NCBI GenBank assembly: GCA_023128195.1
Contig: JAGMEL010000266.1
Span: 1-6,222, forward strand
Reading direction: 5' to 3'
Origin: Caldifarciminota bacterium
GTDB taxonomy: Bacteria; Hydrothermota; Tepidihabitantia; SM23-42
Length of the DNA stretch: 6,222 nt
The notes under the pieces were generated by a model. It saw only the letters and a list, made by a program, of their open reading frames with translations, had not been told where the DNA came from and did no database searches. Of the stretch, positions 1-4,263 are shown one piece after another (the first letter of the stretch is position 1; each line of letters begins with the position of its first letter). The position numbers and the translations under genes were made by a program.

Positions 1-298
1 CAGATCGTTTCATTAATATATCCACCAAGTTAAACGCGCTCTGCTTGGGAAACACCAGTAGCGACCTTCCCTCGGTATCGCCCATAAGCTTCATGTACGT
101 CACCACCGCCATGCTTTCCGGCGGCCCGACCAGCGCTACTACTTCCTTTAGGGGAACCCCTTTCACTTGCGGCACGGATATCATAATCTTTCTGCCGGCT
201 AATTGTGAGAGGGCGTTAGCAGCATGGCCGGCCCCGATGGTGCCTACCTCTTTTAATGCATCAAGCTGTTCTGACGATAAACGCTTTACATCAATCAT
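1..298 (-). CDS. cheC: CheC-family CheY-P phosphatase, N-terminal 99 residues (copy 1, cut by window edge)
   Basis: CheC proteins dephosphorylate CheY-P in the cytoplasm. The frame reads from an ATG at 298 to the left edge without a stop, beginning MIDVKRLSSEQLDALKEV, and aligns from its first residue with the complete CheC at 2034-2648. The first CheC active-site helix is present as E17-V-G-T20-I-G-A-G-H-A. The usual pair is Glu and Asn three residues apart, and here the second position is Thr (codon 239-241). The second site lies outside the window. The start is one base after the cheY1 stop and has no clear Shine-Dalgarno, so translation is probably coupled to cheY1. GC is about 54% in bases 1-240 but about 37% in the first 20 codons. 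A FliY-type protein, which shares the CheC fold at its N-terminus, cannot be excluded because the C-terminus is missing. Confidence 0.87.
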   Translation of the reverse strand, partial: MIDVKRLSSEQLDALKEVGTIGAGHAANALSQLAGRKIMISVPQVKGVPLKEVVALVGPPESMAVVTYMKLMGDTEGRSLLVFPKQSAFNLVDILMKRS

Positions 299-299
299 T

Positions 300-659
300 T
301 TATTTTTTAGCAATACGATCGATCGATTCTAAAACTCTTGATGGTTGAAATGGTTTAATGACATAATCTAATGCTCCAGCCTGTATCGCTTCCAGAACGA
401 CTGCCTGTTGCCCCATTGCTGAAACCATAAGAATTTTTGCCTCGGGATCGATCTTCTTTATCTCTTTAACTGCCTCAATACCGCTCATATCAGGCATAAT
501 AATATCCATCGTAACAAGACCGGGTTTTAATTCTTTATAACGTTCAACTGCCTCATTACCTGTCGATGCTTCACCACACACAGTATGTCCACCCTTCTCT
601 AAAATATCACTAAGCATACGCCGCATAAACATCGCATCGTCTACTACCAAAACCCTCAT
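300..659 (-). CDS. cheY: CheY-type single-domain response regulator (copy 1)
   Basis: This is a 119-residue stand-alone receiver domain with no output domain, the usual CheY length. The acidic pocket is D7-D8, the phospho-acceptor is D52 (in TMDIIMPDMSG), the switch Ser is S80 and the conserved Lys is K102 (in VIKPF), so it should be phosphorylatable. Family knowledge says CheY takes phosphate from CheA and acts by protein binding, often to the flagellar motor. Neither partner is in this window. The start at 659 is preceded by AAGGGGG (664-670) at good spacing. The gene is followed by cheC1 after one base, so regulator and phosphatase are made together. It is about 80 of 119 residues identical to the CheY at 2703-3065. 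A small oddity is PGL at 46-48, where the family usually has PDL. Confidence 0.93.
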   Translation of the reverse strand: MRVLVVDDAMFMRRMLSDILEKGGHTVCGEASTGNEAVERYKELKPGLVTMDIIMPDMSGIEAVKEIKKIDPEAKILMVSAMGQQAVVLEAIQAGALDYVIKPFQPSRVLESIDRIAKK

Positions 660-746
660 GTATCCCCCTTATCATTGCATCCCTCATAAACACTATAAAT
701 ATCAACACCATTACCTTTTTGTTCATATTTTATTCTATCCATGTTT

Positions 747-774
747 ATTGTATTAAATTTTAACTAAATGTCAA
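747..774 (-). promoter_or_regulatory. Sigma-70-type promoter for cheY1-cheC1
   Basis: On the minus strand TTGACA (769-774) is separated by 16 bases from TACAAT (747-752), matching the consensus at 6 of 6 and 5 of 6 positions. Transcription should begin near 740, giving a leader of about 80 nt before the cheY1 ATG at 659. This means the second module need not depend on read-through from the upstream operon or the tRNA. It is the clearest signal in the 179-base gap between cheY1 and the tRNA. The call is from pattern matching only. Confidence 0.62.
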
Positions 775-829
775 GATGAAAGATGAAGGTTTAGTCAGCT
801 CTTAGATTTAAAGCCAAAGGTCCTTGTAT

Positions 830-837
830 AAAAAAAA
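830..837 (-). terminator. T-tract at the 3' end of tRNA-Phe
   Basis: One base after the tRNA discriminator base the minus strand has eight consecutive T. There is no separate hairpin, but the tRNA acceptor and T arms directly precede the tract and could act with it as a simple intrinsic terminator. Because the next base after A73 is C followed by T, the CCA tail is not encoded. Confidence 0.35.
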
Positions 838-838
838 G

Positions 839-911
839 TGCCAGGACGCAGAATCGAACTGCGGACACCCGGATTTTCAGTCCGGTGCTCTACCAACTGA
901 GCTATCCTGGC
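839..911 (-). tRNA. tRNA-Phe (anticodon GAA)
   Basis: The 73-nt gene folds as a full cloverleaf by eye. The acceptor stem GCCAGGA pairs with TCCTGGC, the D arm is GCTC-AGTTGGTA-GAGC, the anticodon arm is CCGGA-CTGAAAA-TCCGG with anticodon GAA, the variable loop is GTGTC, the T arm is CGCAG-TTCGATT-CTGCG, and the discriminator is A. All four stems are perfectly paired, so the gene looks intact. It delivers phenylalanine to UUC and UUU codons. CCA is not encoded and must be added after transcription. It sits between the TPR gene and cheY1 on the same strand and has its own promoter. No attachment-site duplication or integrase is visible beside it. Confidence 0.97.
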
Positions 912-922
912 TTAATTGTACC

Positions 923-950
923 ATTTTATACAGAATATGGAAAATGTCAA
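923..950 (-). promoter_or_regulatory. Sigma-70-type promoter for tRNA-Phe
   Basis: On the minus strand TTGACA (945-950) is followed after 16 bases by TAAAAT (923-928). The predicted start is near 916, a few bases upstream of the mature tRNA 5' end at 911, which suits a tRNA gene with a short leader. A second TACAAT at 915-920 is too far from the -35 (24 bases) to be the partner. Confidence 0.6.
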
Positions 951-973
951 TAGCCTGGGAAATGCTTAACTCC

Positions 974-1018
974 AGCCCGCTTGGAACGGGCTTGGGTAAA
1001 AGTCCCTGCCTGAGGCAG
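974..1018. repeat. Two short hairpins in the gap between the TPR gene and tRNA-Phe
   Basis: The 203-base gap 912-1114 holds the tRNA promoter and two small inverted repeats. AGCCCG (974-979) pairs with CGGGCT (987-992) over a 7-base loop, and CTGCC (1006-1010) pairs with GGCAG (1014-1018) over a 3-base loop. On the minus strand the second hairpin is followed by GGAC and then four T, so together they could weakly terminate the cheY2-cheC2-TPR transcript. Neither has a proper U-tract. No gene is supported in the gap. Confidence 0.3.
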
Positions 1019-1114
1019 ACAGACAAAATACCTAAATCCTTACATCAAAAACTTTGGGTGGTGAAGATCGCAAACACTGAATCAGAAAACCCGGTAGGAT
1101 GTAAGATATATTTA

Positions 1115-1990
1115 TTATTTTTTGAAATCATTTGTGGGATTAATTTTATTTGTTTCTTTAATTGGCTGAATTTCATCCAGCTTTTCCTTTCCTAACCTTC
1201 CGTATCTTGAATTGCAATCAATCTTGATACATTTTTCAAAATAGCCTACTGCCTTTGTGAATTTGTATTTCTTCATTTCAGATAAACCTAAATAGTAATA
1301 TGCTTCCTGCAAATTAGGACCTAATTTCAATGCCTCTTTAAAAAATTTAATTGCATCAAGGATCATTGAACGATCGTAATAAAGCAAACCTAAGTAGTAG
1401 TTTGCATAAAGAGCAGCCGTGCGATCTCTAGTCTGATTTACTACCTTGGTAAGATGTTCTATTGCCTCACCCCATACACCTTTTTTATAGCAGATATATC
1501 CAAGATTGTTTAATGCAAATGGATTGTCAGAATCGATAAGTAAAACCTGCTGCAAATATAACATAGCATTGTCATACAATTCTTTATTCATCAATGCAAG
1601 ACTCATCAAACCCAAACCTTTAACATTTTTGCGGTCAATACTGAGAACCCTTTTGAGAACCTTAATTGCCTCATCATAATCTTCCATAACGATTAGATTC
1701 CATGCACGGTCAACTAATGTTGCAAGATCTAAATCAGCTGAAGTCTGGGATTTTATAAATGAATAAAATTTACCTGCCTCTGTTTGCGATGATTTCCTAC
1801 AACTAAAATTATGGGCAATAATCCTCAATTCTTCCTTGGTTTGATTAAGAACCTTTAAGGAATTTGCGACATTCATGTATAGATTCTTGATCTCTTCTCT
1901 GATTGCCTGTGCCTCTTGAGGTTTAAATTGCTTAACTTTTCTCTTTAACTCTGCAATTAAGTTTTCTAAATTATTAAGTGTTTCCTTCAT
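1115..1990 (-). CDS. TPR-repeat protein with N-terminal coiled coil, third gene of the cheY2-cheC2 operon
   Basis: This 291-residue protein of unknown function has no signal peptide or membrane segment, so it is probably cytoplasmic. Residues 1-60 are charged and heptad-like (MKETLNNLENLIAELKRK), suggesting a coiled coil. About five tetratricopeptide repeats follow at roughly 90-122, 123-156, 157-190, 192-226 and 227-260, recognisable from motifs such as DYDEAIKVLKRVLSID and ALNNLGYICYKKGVWGEAI. The tail of about 30 residues is polar. TPR arrays bind protein partners. The position 43 bases after cheC2 on the same strand suggests a scaffold or effector for the CheY-CheC signal, but this is inference. 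No enzyme domain is visible. The ATG at 1990 lacks a clear Shine-Dalgarno; the next Met (residue 39) would remove most of the coiled coil. Confidence 0.84.
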   Translation of the reverse strand: MKETLNNLENLIAELKRKVKQFKPQEAQAIREEIKNLYMNVANSLKVLNQTKEELRIIAHNFSCRKSSQTEAGKFYSFIKSQTSADLDLATLVDRAWNLIVMEDYDEAIKVLKRVLSIDRKNVKGLGLMSLALMNKELYDNAMLYLQQVLLIDSDNPFALNNLGYICYKKGVWGEAIEHLTKVVNQTRDRTAALYANYYLGLLYYDRSMILDAIKFFKEALKLGPNLQEAYYYLGLSEMKKYKFTKAVGYFEKCIKIDCNSRYGRLGKEKLDEIQPIKETNKINPTNDFKK

Positions 1991-2033
1991 AATTATTTTT
2001 TTCTATAACATCGATAAACCTATTTTAAAAATG

Positions 2034-2648
2034 TCATTTTATTAAATCTAATTTTTTTAGAATTAACTCTAAACTCTCGGTATCAGATATTAGCAGAAAA
2101 TACGCAATTACAGGATTTGTATCATCTCCAAAGTCAAATTCCGTTTCAATGCACAATATGAATTCATTCTCACGGTTAAATTTAAAAGAATCATTAGATA
2201 AAAGTGCCTTACCATTATCAATGGATATCCCTGGAACAGTAGGAGTAATTGTTAAACCCAATAGCTCACCGAGAGCATTCATATAAGAACAAGAAAGAAT
2301 ATTAGAAACTTCCTTTAATAATGACTCCTTGAATTCAGAGGGATTGTCCGGCTTCTCAGGTATTAACAATCCAAAAATGTCTTGTATCTCAGCGTACGGA
2401 AAAAGGATAAGGGTTCTACCGGTTAAATCACCAAGAAAATTAAGAAAAACAGAAGCGATAACATCATTGGAATCAGTAGTTTCTGACAGTATCTCATTTA
2501 ATGTACCTGTAATAATCTTTGGTACACGAATCATAATCTTTTTACCTAATAATTTTGATAAAGCAGTGGCAGCATGACCACTACCGATGTTTGCAACCTC
2601 TTTTAATGCATCAAGTTGTACTTCGGACAGCCTTTTAACATTCATCAT
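2034..2648 (-). CDS. cheC: CheC-family CheY-P phosphatase (copy 2, complete)
   Basis: At 204 residues this is the normal length for CheC, a cytoplasmic phosphatase that returns CheY-P to the unphosphorylated state. Both canonical active-site motifs are present: E17-V-A-N20-I-G-S-G-H-A and E113-V-S-N116-I-L-S-C, each giving the Glu and Asn pair, related by the internal pseudo-twofold repeat of the family. The domain fills the whole protein with no FliN-like extension, so it is CheC rather than FliY. It lies 54 bases after cheY2, its likely substrate, and 43 bases before the TPR gene. In species where CheC is characterised, CheD stimulates it, and no cheD is seen here. GC is about 33% over 2041-2400, much lower than the partial paralogue at 1-298. 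Confidence 0.93.
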   Translation of the reverse strand: MMNVKRLSEVQLDALKEVANIGSGHAATALSKLLGKKIMIRVPKIITGTLNEILSETTDSNDVIASVFLNFLGDLTGRTLILFPYAEIQDIFGLLIPEKPDNPSEFKESLLKEVSNILSCSYMNALGELLGLTITPTVPGISIDNGKALLSNDSFKFNRENEFILCIETEFDFGDDTNPVIAYFLLISDTESLELILKKLDLIK

Positions 2649-2652
2649 TCAA

Positions 2653-2658
2653 CTCCTT
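2653..2658 (-). promoter_or_regulatory. Ribosome binding site of cheC2 (start ambiguous)
   Basis: AAGGAG lies 4 bases before the ATG at 2646-2648 and 7 bases before a second, adjacent in-frame ATG at 2643-2645. Spacing favours the second ATG, while alignment with CheC1 from residue 1 fits the first. The protein differs by only one Met. Confidence 0.6.
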
Positions 2659-2702
2659 GGTTCATATTTATTTATTCTAAAACTTAACTTCCAAATAGAA
2701 GG

Positions 2703-3065
2703 TCATTCTTTACCCACGATTCTCTCAATCGCCTCCAGTATTCTTGCAGACGGGAAGGGCTTAATAACATAATCTGCAGCTCCGGCTCTAACCACTTCAT
2801 CGAGTATTGCCCTCTGCCCCATTGCTGATATAACCAAAATCTTTGCATCGGGGTCAATTTTTTTAATTTCTTTTATAGCTTCAGCACCGCTCATATCTGG
2901 CATAATAATATCCATTGTAGTAAGGTCTGGCTGACACTCCTTATATTTTTCTATTGCTTCTTTACCGGTTGTTGCTTCACCACAAACCACATGTCCAGCC
3001 TTTTCAAATATACCGTGCAGCATATGACGCATGAACAATGCGTCATCCACGATTAATATCTTCAT
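2703..3065 (-). CDS. cheY: CheY-type single-domain response regulator (copy 2)
   Basis: This 120-residue stand-alone receiver domain has all key residues: D7-D8 in the acidic pocket, phospho-acceptor D52 (TMDIIMPDMSG), switch S80 and K102 (VIKPF). It should accept phosphate from a histidine kinase and signal by binding a partner. No kinase, receptor or motor gene is in view. The start is well supported by AAGGAGG (3071-3077), five bases before the ATG. It is first in a three-gene operon with cheC2 and the TPR gene. About two thirds of its residues match CheY1, and the DNA is nearly identical around the phospho-acceptor codons (compare about 480-512 with about 2886-2918), which supports origin by duplication. 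It keeps the usual PDL at 46-48, unlike CheY1. Confidence 0.95.
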   Translation of the reverse strand: MKILIVDDALFMRHMLHGIFEKAGHVVCGEATTGKEAIEKYKECQPDLTTMDIIMPDMSGAEAIKEIKKIDPDAKILVISAMGQRAILDEVVRAGAADYVIKPFPSARILEAIERIVGKE

Positions 3066-3171
3066 TTTATCCTCCTTGTTATGTGTGTATCTGAGCTAAT
3101 ATTAGATGAAAAGATTCCTGAAAACATCCTTACTCAAGTTCTGATATCGGCGCAGCAAGGCTAATTCTAAT

Positions 3172-3250
3172 GTGGATAGTCCTACCTCGATTATTATCCA
3201 TATCCACTATTTTATTTAAATATGCTCGATCCACTAATAAGATAATAATC
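3172..3250 (-). promoter_or_regulatory. Interleaved inverted repeats in the presumed cheY2 leader
   Basis: GATAATAATC (3241-3250) is the exact reverse complement of GATTATTATC (3189-3198), and TATCCAC (3201-3207) is that of GTGGATA (3172-3178). The arms interleave, so the two stems could form a pseudoknot or be mutually exclusive. ATCCACTA also occurs as a direct repeat at 3202-3209 and 3229-3236. If the predicted cheY2 start near 3248 is right, all of this lies in a leader of about 180 nt. It could instead be protein-binding half-sites in the divergent promoter region, or chance in AT-rich DNA. Confidence 0.25.
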
Positions 3251-3254
3251 CAAT

Positions 3255-3284
3255 ATTGTAAACTAGCTATAAACAAGATGTAAA
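3255..3284 (-). promoter_or_regulatory. Possible sigma-70-type promoter for cheY2-cheC2-TPR
   Basis: On the minus strand TTTACA (3279-3284) is followed after 18 bases by TACAAT (3255-3260), each 5 of 6 to consensus. The predicted start near 3248 leaves a long leader of about 180 nt before cheY2. A second, weaker pair (TTTACA 3257-3262, TATTAG 3234-3239, 17 apart) overlaps it, so the exact site is uncertain. Confidence 0.42.
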
Positions 3285-3307
3285 TTTTCAGTGAAGAACA
3301 TGCCTGA

Positions 3308-3335
3308 TTGACAGGGCTGAGAAAATCGATATTAT
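3308..3335 (+). promoter_or_regulatory. Sigma-70-type promoter for argF
   Basis: TTGACA (3308-3313) is followed after 16 bases by TATTAT (3330-3335), 6 of 6 and 5 of 6 to consensus. The predicted start near 3342 leaves only about 12 nt of leader, enough for the GGAGG site at 3345-3349 just before the ATG at 3354. No recognisable ArgR box was found around it. Confidence 0.58.
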
Positions 3336-3353
3336 TAGTCTTGCGGAGGTAAA

Positions 3354-4250
3354 ATGAAACGAGATTTTATATCAATTTTTGACCTGGGTAAACAAGAGAT
3401 TTATGAAATATTTGAACTGACAAAAAAGCTTAAGGAATCACAAAAAAAAGGCATACAACACAAAATATTAAAAGACAAAACCCTGGTAATGATCTTTGAA
3501 AAACCATCCTTACGCACCAGGGTTACATTTGAGACTGGAATGACCCAGCTTGGCGGTCATGCAATATACCTTGCGCCAGCTGATATAAACTTAGGAAAAC
3601 GTGAATCAGTGCCGGATGCAGCAAAAAATCTTTCAAGATGGGTTAACCTAATAATGGCACGTGTCTATGCTCATAAAACGGTTAAAGATTTGGCAAAAAG
3701 TGCTGTAATTCCAGTAATTAACGGTTTATGTGATATTGAACATCCATGCCAGATTATGTGCGATTTGTTTACTGTTATTGAAAAAAAGGACTCTTTAGAA
3801 CAAATCACAATTGCCTATATTGGCGATGGTAATAATGTATGTAATTCGTTTATTGGTGCCTCTGCTTTGCTCGAATTCAACCTTAATATTGCAACGCCAC
3901 AAGGGTATGAGCCAAATAAGGATTATTTAGCCAAAACCAAAACAGCAAACCTAACGCATGACCCAAAACAGGCTGTGGCAGATGCTGATATTATCTACAC
4001 AGATGTTTGGACATCAATGGGTCAGGAACAAAGTGCCGAACAGAAAAAGGAAATCTTTAAACCTTTTCAGATAAATAACGAACTATTAAAATCCGCACAA
4101 AAAGATTATCTAATAATGCATTGCCTGCCTGCGCACCGTGGTGAAGAAATCACTGATGAGGTAATTGATGGACCGCGTTCAATTGTATTTGATCAAGCGG
4201 AAAACCGATTGCATATCCAGAAAGGAATTATGGTTTGGCTTTTAAAATAA
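3354..4250 (+). CDS. argF: Ornithine carbamoyltransferase
   Basis: The enzyme joins carbamoyl phosphate and ornithine to give citrulline and phosphate in arginine synthesis, in the cytoplasm and normally as a trimer. At 298 residues it is slightly short for the family but complete. The carbamoyl-phosphate site is S-L-R-T-R at 52-56 (family form SxRTR), with R103 and H107 in MARVYAH and HPCQ at 130-133. The ornithine side shows D-G-N-N-V at 158-162, DVWTSMG at 217-223 (the SMG loop that separates it from aspartate carbamoyltransferase) and HCLP at 256-259. GGAGG at 3345-3349 fixes the start. No other arginine gene is in the window. The catabolic form (arcB) uses the same fold and cannot be strictly excluded, but no arcA or arcC is adjacent. 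The ATPase gene begins 13 bases downstream. Confidence 0.93.
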   Translation: MKRDFISIFDLGKQEIYEIFELTKKLKESQKKGIQHKILKDKTLVMIFEKPSLRTRVTFETGMTQLGGHAIYLAPADINLGKRESVPDAAKNLSRWVNLIMARVYAHKTVKDLAKSAVIPVINGLCDIEHPCQIMCDLFTVIEKKDSLEQITIAYIGDGNNVCNSFIGASALLEFNLNIATPQGYEPNKDYLAKTKTANLTHDPKQAVADADIIYTDVWTSMGQEQSAEQKKEIFKPFQINNELLKSAQKDYLIMHCLPAHRGEEITDEVIDGPRSIVFDQAENRLHIQKGIMVWLLK

Positions 4251-4263
4251 CGAAATAGAATTT

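Noticed and set aside
1..298. CheC1 as a truncated pseudogene
   Set aside because: The frame is intact up to the window edge, so its incompleteness is an effect of the window, not evidence of decay.
45..332. Plus-strand open frame opposite cheC1
   Set aside because: It is a shadow of the GC-rich cheC1 coding strand, which matches a known family in the other frame.
839..911. tRNA-Phe as the attachment site of an integrated element
   Set aside because: There is no integrase gene and no second copy of the tRNA 3' end in the window.
974..992. Strong intrinsic terminator after the TPR gene
   Set aside because: The 6-bp stem is real but is not followed by a T-tract on either strand, so it is kept only as a hairpin.
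824..1195. Plus-strand open frame of 123 codons
   Set aside because: It runs antisense through the whole tRNA-Phe gene and into the 3' end of the TPR gene, with no ribosome site or recognisable product.
3286..3353. ArgR operator in front of argF
   Set aside because: No pair of half-sites resembling the ARG box palindrome was found near the promoter.
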